DNA of 64,000 nucleotides from Erodium maritimum (GCA_963921825.1 OY997588.1:60086803-60150802); one strand, 5' to 3'. Shown: positions 21,780 to 32,852, counted from the first letter of the stretch. Program-made: numbers and translations. The notes: generated from the letters alone by a model not told the origin.

Positions 21780-21851
21780 TCATGTGTGGTCGCTTTCATC
21801 CAAGAATGTTGTGAGCTCATCCAATAGCATCACCTTACATGCTTCAACTAC
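21780..21851 (-). pseudogene. Captured exon of an ABC-transporter ATPase (ABCI10/NAP-like)
   Basis: After a splice acceptor TATTTCAG (21852-21859, minus) the frame reads VVEACKVMLLDELTTFLDES, then DHT and a TGA. This is the Walker B plus D-loop segment of an ABC ATPase (hydrophobic stretch then DE, then LD). The wording ACK-V-LLDELTTFLDE is what I recall from the plant plastid ABCI10 (NAP13) family; this is not verified. No Walker A, Q-loop or signature motif was found nearby, so it is an isolated exon fragment within the candidate Helitron. Confidence 0.55.
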
Positions 21852-22399
21852 CTGAAATAGAATGTGCTACATAAGGAGAGCCGGAAAAACATACACTTTC
21901 AAATGTTAATACCATGTGTCTTATGACCCATTAAAAATTTTAATCAGCAAGACAAAGGTTGTCAAAGTTAAGATTAACCCTAATCCCCAAAACCAAGCAT
22001 GGCAATAAAAAAAAATCTCAATCAGCCATAAAAATTATAAGCAAACCGAATACAATGTGTAAACAAAAGAATCAACTCCACAACCGAATGCCGAAAAAAC
22101 AGAATAAAACCTAAGCAACGAAAAATAATCATTAAAAGCATAATTATCCAACTTCTTTATCTCCTCTAATTACATAAACGAAGTTGGCAAGAGGTGTATA
22201 AATTTACTATACAAAACTTCAGTCGAGCCCAGATGAATCTGAATCTCCTTGACCCGAATTCCCTAAAAGTCGGATGTTGTGAGCTTATCAAAATGGTTGC
22301 TTTAAAGCATATACACATTTTCTCTCATATTTCTTTTTTTAATGATGGATTGGTTCTCGAGGCATCAACTTCACCGATTTTCTAAACACCAATTTATAT

Positions 22400-23130
22400 A
22401 ACCCTCTATCATTGTTTCAAGTTTAGTCATTTGATCAATATGTATATCAGATTCTTTCAAACATTCATTTGTATTTGGTATCAAGACTTAAATCATATCA
22501 TATCATTTCTACATGTTAATAACATGACAATTACCATTTAGTCGAGATGATTGTTACACATAAGACAACATCATAGTGAACTTTTTTTTATATGTAGAAT
22601 ATATAGTAACTTATTACAGGACATAAACTAATATTAGTAACATTTCGTTAAGTACTTTGAATTCTTAACTAACGCAAAAAAACAAACAATATATTGTGTT
22701 TCTTAAAAATCAATATTTAAATTATTAATAAGATAAATAAATCATAACATAAAATAAAAAGGTTTCACTCTGTTTAGTTTTTGTCATATCATATTTTGTC
22801 AAAAATTATTCTTTAAATTGTATTACACTTGCAAATCAAAATTCGACCTCTTCGTGAAACAACAGAAACATGAACCACTTTATCTATCACGAGTGTCTCA
22901 CCAAGGCAACGATTTCATCCACAAAATAAATGGAGGCATTAAAAATCCCCAAACTTGTTAAATCCCAAACTGCCTTCACCTAGAACTGCATGATCACAAA
23001 GCTAACGATCACAGATGAGTCATTCACACCCTGTGAGCATAGATCTCACCTCATAAACCTTGTCCATTATAAGGTTCTCTTGTTGATAAAATCCTAAAAA
23101 GCCCAGCAATCATGTTCTGTTCTTTGTAAT
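22400..23130. other. AT-rich interior of the candidate Helitron
   Basis: No coding frame of note. Long A/T tracts dominate 22500-22800. Confidence 0.35.
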
Positions 23131-23138
23131 ATTATCCT

Positions 23139-23246
23139 TTGCCTTCTCTATCTCCCGAGTTTTCAGAGAGAAAAAGAGTGCCTTTTTCTTTTGCCTTCTC
23201 TATCTCCCGTGTTTTCAGAGAGAAAAAGAGCGCCTTTTTCTTTTTT
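23139..23246. repeat. 52-bp tandem duplication
   Basis: TTTGCCTTCTCTATCTCCCG followed by a G/T-A-GTTTTCAGAG region and a GAGAAAAAGAG(T/C)GCC stretch occurs twice with a 52-bp period (GCC at 23141 and 23193). It lies about 100 bp upstream of a TATATAAAG box at about 23354. Confidence 0.85.
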
Positions 23247-23344
23247 GGGAAGATACGAATTTAGTTTGTTAATGGAAAAGAACTTGATACATTTGTATCT
23301 GTAATTTTGGTTGGTATTAAATGTGAGCTCTTTTCTAAGACCAT

Positions 23345-23620
23345 TGTAATTAATATATAAAGCTGCTCAGACACAAGGTTTTGGAGGATTCTCTGTTAAT
23401 CTGGGTTGCAGAGGAACAAAGAAATGGAAGCCAGAATCACAAAACTTTTATGGGTTGTGTTTGTTGTGGGAATTAATGTTTTGGTCTACAACTCTGATGT
23501 TGGGTTTGAGGATTGGAATGTGTCATAAGCTCAGCTTTCTTATGTGAAGTCTTCGACGTTGTCACTCCTCATAGGGTTGGCCTCACTCTCATTTACGGTG
23601 CCGATGCACAAGCAGGTACT
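23345..23620 (+). pseudogene. Promoter and truncated first-exon fragment of an unidentified gene
   Basis: TATATAAAG (about 23354) is followed about 70 bp on by ATG at 23424 and a short hydrophobic frame, MEARITKLLWVVFVVGINVL. This looks like a signal peptide or membrane anchor. It stops at TAA after DWNVS. A possible donor CAG|GTACTAAC lies at about 23613. The frame is broken, and I cannot name the parent gene. It is probably a captured gene start in the candidate Helitron. Confidence 0.35.
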
Positions 23621-24163
23621 AACATACACTCTCCCTCTCTTGTAAATTTGCCTTTCAGTATGGTTTAATGTGGAAAAAAAATCTTAGACCTTTTCTTGTG
23701 TTGTGGGTTTAGTGAGAAATTGAATAGGATGCCCTTTAGTTTCACTGATAATATATCAGGAGTTCATGCAATTGGTCTTACTCCAACATCCAGGGACTTA
23801 TCATGCATTTGAATGTTATGTAAAAATGAAAGTGACTAACATTTAAATTCATAATATTTTATTCTAGTTAACAACTCACAAGATAACGCTTACATGAGGA
23901 AAGAGATGTATTAGTAACAATCCATCTCAAACTTTTGGCCTGAATGTCCTTCTGAAATTTCCACCCCTTCTGCACATTGTATACCTTAATGTGACTTCCC
24001 TATAGTAACATTTAATAGATTTTAGAATTAAAAACTTCGACAGAGGAAAAAAGGTTTCATTTTCATGTTCCTACTAAACATCAAGCATAATACAGTGTGC
24101 CTGAAACCGAACAACAAAAAAAGACCCATCAACTGAATACTGAGAGACATAAGCTCGACTTAC

Positions 24164-24228
24164 CATCTCATCTAGAAGCCACATGCCATTAACAGGAAAG
24201 TACATGCTCAAAACACGACAGTGATGTG
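24164..24228 (-). pseudogene. Exon-like fragment with canonical splice sites
   Basis: On the minus strand, TTTTCAG precedes and GTAAGT follows a 65-bp segment that reads HHCRVLSMYFPVNGMWLLDE with a final M. I do not recognise the protein. It supports gene-fragment capture by the surrounding element. A second similar candidate (GTHGILLDVNAFIFAVCIAF, minus, about 24450-24530) also ends at a GTAAG-type donor. Confidence 0.35.
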
Positions 24229-25614
24229 CTGAAAAGAACTTCCCCTCCCTGTATAATTATCTTCTCGGCCTGCCAATATCTTAACAGTGGAAACAGGAAA
24301 CTCTTACCTCCAGGTTACATCTTAGTTCAGCCTATCATGGGGACTTGGCCTAAACTTTTTCAACAGCACTAGATATGGGCAGCGATTAGCAATTACCAAA
24401 TATAAAGGACTTAAATACCATTAAAAGTTTAAAACTAACCAGCTTACCAAAAGCAATGCAGACAGCAAAAATGAAAGCATTCACATCAAGCAGAATTCCA
24501 TGTGTACCTACAAAATCCATAAAAATTGAAAATATTGCAGGATAAGCATTGCACGATACACAATAATCCCTAGTAGTGATCAACTTACATCTCTATGCAA
24601 AGTACGAATCTCTGTGAAATGTTTGGCCTCCAAAACAAAGGGATCCGCAAAAACTTCAGTTGATGCCTAGACATGCGAGACAGTATAGCCATTGAGATTT
24701 GGTTCATCAACGATAGGTTCAGTGTGAAGTATGAACAACTACATCCGCTACAAGAGTTCTTTCAACTGATGGGGACTAATTTGGAAAAAATTAGACATAA
24801 GACCATATACAGTAAAGTGATATGAATTCTAATCACAAAATTTCTAGACGATCTAACAAATTATCACATGGGGTCTAATTATCAAAACTCAAATTATCCA
24901 ATCCTTAAATCTGGAAGCAAAGAAGCTCACAAATTTTGTCGCTATGGTTGAATTATGCAATGAACAACATGAGAGTGAGAGGAATAACTTTAAGAGATAT
25001 CAATACAACCACACTGATGATGACATACCTTTTTCCATATACCACAACTGTGTTTGGCATACTTTCCGTAAAGGAAAACATGCACCACTACATTTATAGG
25101 GAAGGTCTCTGAAACCCTAGCCTTTCCCGGACACAACCAAAACGGCTAAGGGAGCAGACCATTAAATGTTGATGATTGTTGCAAGTGAGAAACGACTAAA
25201 GGAGGGAAGAGAACTCAACGGTTACGCCAACCATTGATGAAGCTTAGAGAAACGTGTGCAGAAGAGCCCTCTGAAGAAACGGGGAATTATTGCTCCAAAT
25301 TATTGCCCCAAATTGAAAATGAAAAAGGATCGTAACAATCGCACCACTCAAAGCTGGAGCCTTGAAGTCAGGAAATAAAAAAACGTAACCGAAGAAGAGA
25401 TTTATTGCTACAACTCAAACCTGGAGCGCACAATGGATAGGTGTTTGATTGCTACAACTCATACTTGTAGCTTTGATTTGAGGAGATCGCAGAGATGTAA
25501 CCGAAGCAAACAAAGGAGGCAGATGCGCGAGAATTGAGAGAAGGTGCGATGAGGAACAGAGAAACTTGCCACATAGGATCCACATCAGCTAAAGCCCAAC
25601 GTTATTTTTATAGA

Positions 25615-26193
25615 TATATATGATTACTGAAAGTACGAACTAATCCAAAGAAATCCCTCAACAAAAGGAGGAATTTACGAATAAAATTTGTTTTTTTTCC
25701 TTATGGGAGGGAATAAAATGTATAGACATTTTCATATTGTACTATTGTCATTTTAAAAATTATGTGTTATTTGGATGTTTTCCATTCATTAAACTATCTG
25801 ATACATAAAATGAACGTTTACGGGGGTACCGTGATACAAATAAAACAACCGGGCAGGTTCAGGGCAGAGATCATGATCCCCGACCTCGCCCCGCTCGCAC
25901 GCCCGTTTCTCGAAGCCACCGCAAACCCAATGTGACCCCGATTTTGTCCTGCCTTGCTTCAGCCCCGAACCCGTCGGAGAATTCCCAAACTTGTCCTGAA
26001 CATGCATTTTTGAGCATTTTAAAGGAGAAATTTTCGGCTCATCGAACTCTAATAGCTCATGGAACCTGCAGGTTACAAACTCATCACTCTTAAATCAAAA
26101 TGGAACTGCAAAGATTTGGATATTTGGATATCCTTTCCTCAGTAAAAACAAATGAGCTCAACTTGTGAACATCTCAGAGGTTCACCAACATTA
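25615..26193. other. Spacer between candidate Helitron and PIF/Harbinger-like element
   Basis: AT-rich left part and a locally GC-rich stretch at 25820-25990. Open frames are short and not recognised. Confidence 0.35.
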
Positions 26194-26219
26194 GAGCATG
26201 AACAACAGAAAGGACCTTG

Positions 26220-26340
26220 GTCAGGGAGTGGGAGTGCAGAACTTGTGCTGACTAGACAAAAGTCAGGGAGTGGGAGTGCAGAAAAGTGGGTGTTTTGCAA
26301 CAGAAAGGACCTTGAGGTCCTGGGAGTGCAGAACAGTGCT
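26220..26340 (+). repeat. Degenerate subterminal repeats
   Basis: The phrase GGGAGTGGGAGTGCAGAA occurs at about 26223 and 26264. A related TGGGAGTGCAGAACAGTGCTGACT occurs near 26319, and the first copy is also followed by GTGCTGACT. They lie just inside the left end of the PIF/Harbinger-like element. Confidence 0.7.
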
Positions 26341-26533
26341 GACTGGATTATTATTTGATATTTTCCTGTTTTATTTAATTCGTTATAAGAAACCGTTTAA
26401 TTTAGTCATAATTTAAACAATTTTGGAAATAAATAATTAATGACAATCAATAATTAATAAATTCAACACGAATATAAATGAACTTCTAATTTTATTCAAC
26501 CCCTTTTAATACAACCCAAAACAAAATACAAGT

Positions 26534-27317
26534 TCAAGAATCATCCTCTGTTGGGTCGACAGCTGGTGGTGGGGGTTGGCTTCGAAGATCATCAATTTGG
26601 GCTTCAAGGGTAGATATGAGTCTTCGCAGTTGGGACTTGCAAAACTTATGGTCTGCCATAGCCTCTTCGTCGTAGGAAGATGTATCCGTCCCCACCAGGG
26701 ACTTGTAGTTGGCGAGGTTTTCTTCCCACTGTTGGGTTAATGTCTGTATCATGCGATACCTTTCTGCATGTTGTTCGCCACGTGAACGTTGAGCCTCAAA
26801 CCGTGCGCGTTCAGCGTCGATTCGTGCACATTCTAGTTCGGCGAAGGCAGCCATTTTGCCGTGAGGACGGGCCCCTTCTTTGCGGCCTTCGATGCCTTCT
26901 TCCCTTGCGGTCGGCGAGGGGGACTTGGGGCGGCCTCAGGGGATGGGGTGTGTCGCTGAGAGGGACCTGAGTCCCCTCGTAGTTCTCGCTTCCTCCCCAT
27001 CCTGGTGGTTGGGACTCACCACTGAGATGTGTGCCCTCCTCCCCTGTGCTTGTGGGTGGGGTTGAGCTGTAAGCCCCAGCCTCATCCAACCCCCACCACC
27101 AGAATGAATACAATGCATCAATACAATAAAATAAGTACAAAAATTATGTTACATAAATAATAAGTTTGCACTAACCTGAACTCGACCCCGGGTTCGAGTT
27201 TGGGGAGTTGGAGAGATTTCCCGTTAGAATGTCTCCGAAACCTCGTGCTAGTTCGTCCTCGGTGAATCCTACTTCGTCACCAGCTGACTGTGCACGAGAC
27301 CCAGCTTCGCCCGACAT
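26534..27317 (-). pseudogene. Accessory ORF of the PIF/Harbinger-like element, coiled-coil C-terminus
   Basis: A TATA box CTATAAATAC (27421-27430, minus) precedes ATG at 27315-27317. The first exon reads MSGEAGSRAQSAGDEVGFTE, and then DELARGFGDI, to a CAG|GTTAG donor at 27176. The downstream part has a 106-codon open frame (26534-26854) with a charged coiled coil (ELECARIDAERARFEAQRSR and ISTLEAQIDDLRSQ). The frame between them is interrupted (a TGA near 26936 with the best acceptor at 27066), so the gene looks broken. It may correspond to the non-transposase ORF of PIF elements, but a Myb-like domain is not visible. Confidence 0.4.
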
Positions 27318-27429
27318 TTTTCACGAGAATAATTGAAACGAGAGAGGAGAATTTGGGAAGGAGAGAGTGAAGTTGGATAGTTGAAGTAGGAAGTGGTGTG
27401 AAAAATATGAGAGGAGAGGGGTATTTATA

Positions 27430-27689
27430 GGGTTTTTTTTGCTGATTTTTGAATTAAAAAAAACTAGCCGTTAGTGTGCCAACGGTCGGGACACGTGGCA
27501 GCCCCACACGCTACCAGCGCAGCAGACGGCGCGTCGGCGCGTCTATCGCGCCCGGCCAGCGAGAGGGGAGCGGGAGCGCGTGCAAGGGGAGCGGGGCCGC
27601 ATTTTTCGGCCTTAACACCGGAATGGCCAGCGCGCCCGACCAGCGAACGTCACGGCGCGGGGAGCGGGGCCATTCCGTTGTGCCTGCTC
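27430..27689. promoter_or_regulatory. GC-rich subterminal region and promoter side of the PIF-like element
   Basis: Strongly GC-rich (CGCGCCCGGCCAGCGAGAGG and similar), with CACGTGGC near 27492 and CTAGCCGTTAG near 27465. Frames on both strands stay open because of base composition, not because of a gene. It lies between the TATA box and the right terminal repeat. Confidence 0.45.
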
Positions 27690-27723
27690 TTAGAATCTCA
27701 AGAACCTTGTGCACTACACTTTA

Positions 27724-27950
27724 GAGCATGGACATCGCAGGGGGCATGAGGCCGGGGAAGTAGCACGGAGCATGGGGTTCGGGTATGGGGTTCGCTCGAT
27801 GTGGGGCGGATGAACTGTGGACCACGGAACACGAACCCGTGCCTCTGGAGGCCGGGAGGAGACTGGGAAGCCGATTTCGGCTTCGTGCCTCGCAGGTGCG
27901 AGGTTCGCCGGCGCGCTTTCTTGTGCTGACACGCGCTAATTTTTTTTACA
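27724..27950. mobile_element. Truncated second PIF-like end
   Basis: TTA followed by GAGCATGGACATCGCAGGGG at 27721 has the same TTA|GAGCATG beginning as the element just to the left. The GC-rich body stops where the next element's TA-rich flank begins. No partner terminus is visible, so this is a guess at an end fragment. Confidence 0.3.
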
Positions 27951-27970
27951 TACATATATATATATATATA

Positions 27971-29013
27971 GGGCTATCAAGTACAAACCACTCTTTAGAT
28001 CAGAACATAAAACTAATCTACACCTTCCAACATAGAAAATCTAGGGCCCATAATTTTCAGAAATTATACATGTAAAATTGGATCACGCGCATCTATATGG
28101 GGTAGTTTCGGAAATTAGTTCACGCGCATGTAACATTTAGATACGAAATTGGCTTCTATTTTCGTTTCAACTCCGAATTAATTTTTTTCTTGCGCCAATA
28201 TTTTTATTTTCCCAAGAACTATCCATCAAGTAGCATATTGAATATGTTTTGAAGCAAGAAAAAAACGATTTAATCAAACAAACAAAAAAATAAACGAAAT
28301 TAATGTATGTTTTGTAATTTTCAGTTGTATGTGTACGCTAAACCTAATGTATGTTTATAGGAGCTAAAACTCAATGTATGTTCTTGCCATTTTCATTTGT
28401 ATGTGTAGGATAAACTTAATGTATGTTTTTATGTTTTCGCAACTGCATATGTGTAAGCTAAACTTAATGTATGTTCTTCCCATTTTCATTTGTATGTGTA
28501 AGCTGAATAGAATGTATGTTTTACCATTTCATCTGTATGTGTAAGTTAACCTTAATGTATGTTTTTAAATTGCATTTGGATGTATACTACCCATAACTTT
28601 TCATTTTACAACATAAACATACATTAAGTTTAGCGTACACATACAACTGAAAATTACAAAACATACATTCCTTTCGTTTCCTTTTTTTGTTTGAGTAAAT
28701 CGTTTTTTTCTTGCTTTAAAACATATTCAATATGCTACTTGATAGATAAGTCTTGGAAAAAGAAAATTATTGGCGCAAGAAAAAATTAAATCGGAGTTGA
28801 AACGAAGCGGGAAAAATCAAAATAGTAAACTTAGTGAAAATAAAAAGTCAAAATTACCCTCAAATTCGAAATTAAAACCAATTCCAGCATACATTCACGC
28901 GCGTGTAGTTAAAATTGGAAAACAAATCTCACCCATCCAATAAAATATTTTAAAGGATGAGATTAGTTCTACGTTCTGACCAATTTTTGAGGTTTGTACT
29001 TGATAGTGATCCC
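27971..29013. mobile_element. Long fold-back element with ~370-bp inverted arms
   Basis: The left end GGGCTATCAAGTACAAACCA lies next to a TA microsatellite (27954-27970). The right end in reverse complement reads AGGGATCACTATCAAGTACAAACC. Arms of about 370 bp pair imperfectly: ATCCATCAAGTAGCATATTG with CAATATGCTACTTGATAGAT, and TAATTTTCAGTTGTATGTGT with ACACATACAACTGAAAATTA. The loop at about 28340-28600 holds several copies of an AATGTATGTT/TGTATGTGTAAGCTAA motif. No transposase is present. The left end resembles that of the 9625 element. Confidence 0.7.
28300..28570 (+). repeat. Degenerate AATGTATGTT / TGTATGTGTA tandem motif
   Basis: At least five copies of TTAATGTATGTT-like sequence alternate with TTTGTATGTGTAAGCTAAAC-like sequence at about 60-bp spacing, in the loop of the fold-back element. 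Confidence 0.7.
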
Positions 29014-29555
29014 TGAATTCAATATGTTTATTCATGCTCAAGCATATGCTTAAACAGGAGAGTAAACTACGCAGCAAAAACCTTATCTTCACAGCCCAAA
29101 AGATTAAGGTTGTGTCTAACAAACAATTGACTGAGTTTTATTGAATTCAAAACTAACTAAATCAGGGAAATATCTAACAATAATTGTGTTAGTTGTAAGA
29201 AAAGCTTGGCAAAAAGACTATTGCCCTGATCCATTCGTGTACTGTAATGACATGACGTGATTGAGGACAAACCACATTATCAATGAGTAATGCTTGTGGG
29301 AGAAATATGAAGTCATTTGGTTTTCAGCAATTAAACTCTTTTCTCATGTACTTTGGACGAAATGAACTTTGAGAAATTCATATTTTTGGTCCAAGACAAC
29401 AATCTCTTGACAACAATTTGAGTGTCTTCTTGAGCCGCCAAAGATCAAATTAAACAACATTCTCAAGTAAGTATATGATACTTATGTTATTTGTATTATT
29501 ACTTACTATACGATTTATATTGGTAGAATAAATATTACTCTCAGATTTTGGATAC
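29014..29555. other. AT-rich spacer, no gene seen
   Basis: Short chance frames only. It ends where homology to the right copia-3 LTR begins. Confidence 0.35.
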
Positions 29556-30307
29556 TGACTTGAAGCAATTTTGTTCGGCGCGTCCGAGGTGGAGAACATG
29601 TAGGTATGCTCTCGAATTTAACACAACTTCTACCCAGAATCGTGCCCACTCACGGTTCCAGATGTGGAACTTTTAGAGACATTACCCATGAATGGTAGAA
29701 GAGAGAACAATATGCATGAACAAAAATTACGAATTGGAGAAAGTATATGAGAAGAAGGAGACAAAGGTTGGTGAATATCTGTTGAGGACGTGAGAATATG
29801 TTGCTGAATTTGGGATTGGAAGTTAAATTTTTGTGTGTAGAAAAATGGGACTAACAACTTGTATTTAGAGGCTTTGAACATGAGGGCTACAAACGTAATA
29901 TCACAATGAATCTGAATAAAATTTTGAATTTAAATCAGTTTCTAATATCCCCCAACACATTACCTCTCATTAACCCATCATCAAGTTATTGTAACCACCA
30001 ATAATCTCCATTAACTCCTATTAATTGGTTTGACCAATATCGCATGACACCAACTCAGATTGGGCTTGCTCAAGGGTTGACTAAGCCCCACTAAACCCCT
30101 TAATAAAATTGTGGGCTTGGATCCCCAAACCAAGAACAAGTCCGACTAAGGACATGCCAATAAAAAACACTTGGGTCAAGGCCCAAGCTTGATGTCTTGA
30201 ACAAGAGAGAACACTTGATCACTTATAAATAGAGCAATGCCTCACCATTTTTCCGATGTGGGGCTAAAAACAAAGGCTTTATAGACTAGGAAGCATTTCT
30301 TCCAACA
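29556..30307 (-). repeat. Copia-3 3' LTR (left)
   Basis: Homologous to 48926-49547. Shared phrases include CTTGAAGCAA, TACAACTTCTACCC/CACAACTTCTACCC, CGTGCCCACTCACGG, GGAGACAAAGGTTGGTGAAT and GGAAGCATTTC(T/A)TCCAACA. On the minus strand it begins TGTTGGAAGAAATG and is preceded by a purine tract TTTGTGGGGAT. Divergence from the right LTR is substantial, including length differences (752 vs 622 bp), so the element is old. No target duplication was found (GATAC vs ACCAC). Confidence 0.75.
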
Positions 30308-31050
30308 ATCCCCACAAATGCGACAAGGATTCAGAGATAAAGAATAGAAAGGATAAGAAAATTCTTGGGTACAGGAAGAACGAGAAACTTAAGTGACAAT
30401 ATCTTTCAATTTGAATTGACACGTAGTGATGTAGGGTAAAAACTTACTTAGAACAAGTGGAACAAGTCTTGAATTTGTTCATCTTCGGTTGATACGTCCT
30501 ATGACACGTATCATACATTCAAAACTCCACAAGTTCCGTAAGACATCAAAACACTATTGAAGGCCATGCGTTTAACTCGGTCTAATGAGTGCTCTAGAAC
30601 GACTTAACCCAAGTCTTTCGTATATGGAGGCCCACCATCACACCCATGTAGGTGATTCCTCATTGCGTCTCGAAGCACATGCCGTAACAACAAGAACCAT
30701 TAAGGACAACAAGTACATCCTTGTCAGTGTAGTCCATCAAGTGCGCCTCGGATAGCATCACCAAAAAATAGATATGGACTGCCAATCCGATCTATCAAGT
30801 GTGTCTCAATAGCACCACCACAAATTTGACTATAGATCGAGATCTATAAAGTGCGTCTCAAAGCAACCCCAAAACTAGGTATAGATCTAGGCTAAAGATC
30901 ATAATCTATCAAGTGCATCTCAAATAAAACCACCACAAAACATGACTATAGATATAGCTCAGCAATAAGATCCATCAAGTGCGTCTCGGATAGCACCACC
31001 AAATACTGGCTATGGATCATGATCTCTTAAGTGCGTCTCAAAGCACCACC
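30308..31050 (-). repeat. Copia-3 3' untranslated region with a six-copy tandem repeat
   Basis: Between the end of RNase H and the 3' LTR, six imperfect copies of (A/T)CAAGTGCGTCTC followed by an AGCACCACCA-like stretch start at about 30735, 30793, 30845, 30908, 30973 and 31026 (52-65 bp spacing). Many end in ACTATAGATC or CTATGGATC. It is non-coding. Confidence 0.75.
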
Positions 31051-31129
31051 ACAACATGTGACTATAGATCATGAAGACTCGGATGGCGTCTAGTGATCTT
31101 CTCAAAGGTCAGCCACTCAGTATTCATTT

Positions 31130-31919
31130 ATGGGCTTTAAGCCCATACCCCTTGATGTATCAAGGACTAACCTTCATGATAGTACTTTGGTGAAGGGATC
31201 AACAAGATTCCTTTCAGACTTCACGTAGTCCAAGGAAATCACTCCTCATTTTAGGAGTTGCTCCACTGCACCATGTCGAATACGAATATGTCTTCTCTTC
31301 CCATTATATACATTATTCTTTGCAGCACATATCGCCGATTGCGAATCGCAAAGTAGTGAAACAGGTTGTGCATGTCTTCTCCATACAAGAACACCTGCTA
31401 GTAAGTTCCTCAACCAGTCTGCTTATTTCCCAGATAAATCAAGATCAATGAACTCACACTCCATGGTGAAACGGTCTATACACTTTTGTTTGGACAATTT
31501 CCACGAAATAGCACCTCCTCCTAAGGTGAACAGACACCCGCTCGTCGAGCTGAGCTCGTCGTTACCTAACACCTAGTCTGCATTGCAATATCCCTCTAAC
31601 ATGGCAGGGAATCTACTGTAGTGTAGAGACCACTCGGATGTCCCTTTTAGGTACTTCAACAATCTACGAAGAGCACCTTGATGGTCTTCGTTCGAGTTAT
31701 GTGTGTACCGACTCAACCTGTTCACAACATAGGCTATTTATGGTCATGTACAGTTCATGAGGAATATCACGCTTCCTATGATCTTAGCGTACTCGATTTG
31801 TGAAATGCTTTCAACTGAATTCTTCTCAAGATGTACGTTGGGATCGTAGGGAGTTCTAGCAGCTACAACGTCAAAGTAATTGAATTTCTTCAACACTTTC
31901 TCAACGTAATGAGATTAAC
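31130..31919 (-). pseudogene. Copia-3 RT tail and RNase H
   Basis: On the minus strand, broken frames read KVLKKFNYFDVVAAR, YAKIIGSVIFLMNC, AYVVNRLSRYTHN and LRRLLKYLKGTSEWSLHY, then RNase H ([64 protein letters not shown]). Several in-frame stops are present. The gypsy insertion truncates the upstream side at 31919. Confidence 0.85.
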
Positions 31920-32852
31920 TGTCACGCCCCAAGTTCAGTAGAACCGAACCCGGAACGCGAACGGTAAAACAATAAAACCATTTTCAAACCTTTTAAATAA
32001 ATCGCTTAAAATCACCATTTAGTTAATGAAAATAATAATTTACAACTCAAAAGTACGTCCAAACAAGTGGACAAAAGACAAGGCGTACGTCGCTAAACTC
32101 AAAAGGAAACCCGGACTCCCGCTCCCAGCTCTTCAAGCTTCAAGAGCTCACCTAGTCCGTCCCGCGACCAGTACCTGTAGGAAAAGCAGCTAGGGGTGAG
32201 CGTTCGCTCACCACCACGGATACCAGACCGACTACGGCATACTAGCAGACAATGCCGGAAACACCAACAACAGAACAAACACCGGGGACTACGATCCCCA
32301 ACTCAAGTAACCCGACTGACGCACAAACTGTTACTTTCCCCAACCGACTCAACACTCGGACACGTAATGTAGACCCAACACAGCGGTTATGACTTCTACC
32401 AAAGACTCAAAAGATAACCACGCAACACCCAAGATCCCAAAGGATCGCACACCAAACAAGATCGCAAAGGATCGCACTCCAGCTGCTCAATGCCGGTTGC
32501 TAACCGGCTGGGCTTGAGCCTGCCCCACGCAACTTTCCCTGGTCTCTGTCGGGCTAGGCGGTCGACCTGTTAGCGATATATACAGAGCTACTTTACCGAT
32601 AGCTAGTCGGAAGGGGAGCTGCCCTTCATCGCCAAAGAATGCACAACTTTACCGGTGGTTAACCCGGAAGGCGAGCCAACCCCCATGACATGTGGCCACA
32701 GGAACCCTTTTTTGTCAGGTGAGCCCCCAACCTCGTCTGAACAATGCACACGCGCGCGATCATGGGACCCCTTTCTTGTCAGGCGGGCCCCCAACCTCGG
32801 GCAGAGACAGTCCACAACCAAAGTTCAACAAACAACAATAACACAGGTTCCA

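Larger units (their letters stand above)
21032..25614 (-). mobile_element. Candidate non-autonomous Helitron
   Basis: Read on the minus strand, the 5' end is A|TCTATAAAAATAACGTTGGG (start at 25614). GCTTTAGCTGATGTGGATCC follows, typical of plant Helitron 5' regions. The 3' end is GCACCGCGCAACCACCTAG|T at 21032, i.e. a CTAG terminus before a T. Insertion between A and T with no target duplication fits Helitrons. The expected short GC hairpin before CTAG is only weakly formed, and no Rep/helicase is encoded. The interior contains several exon-like pieces with splice signals, which is a Helitron habit. Boundaries rest on motif recognition. Confidence 0.5.
26194..27689 (-). mobile_element. PIF/Harbinger-like non-autonomous transposon
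   Basis: TTA occurs directly outside both ends (26191-26193 and 27690-27692), matching the 3-bp TWA target preference of PIF/Harbinger elements. The left terminus GAGCATGAACAACAGAAAGG and the reverse complement of the right terminus GAGCAGGCACAACGGAATGG match at 16 of 20 positions. The interior carries one decayed minus-strand gene with a TATA box. No DDE transposase was found. At 1,496 bp it is a deletion derivative. Confidence 0.65.

Noticed and set aside
23424..23530. A functional secreted or membrane protein gene
   Set aside because: The frame stops after about 34 codons and no continuing exon was found.
27474..27955. Several GC-rich overlapping frames on both strands
   Set aside because: They lie in subterminal regions of PIF-like elements and reflect base composition.
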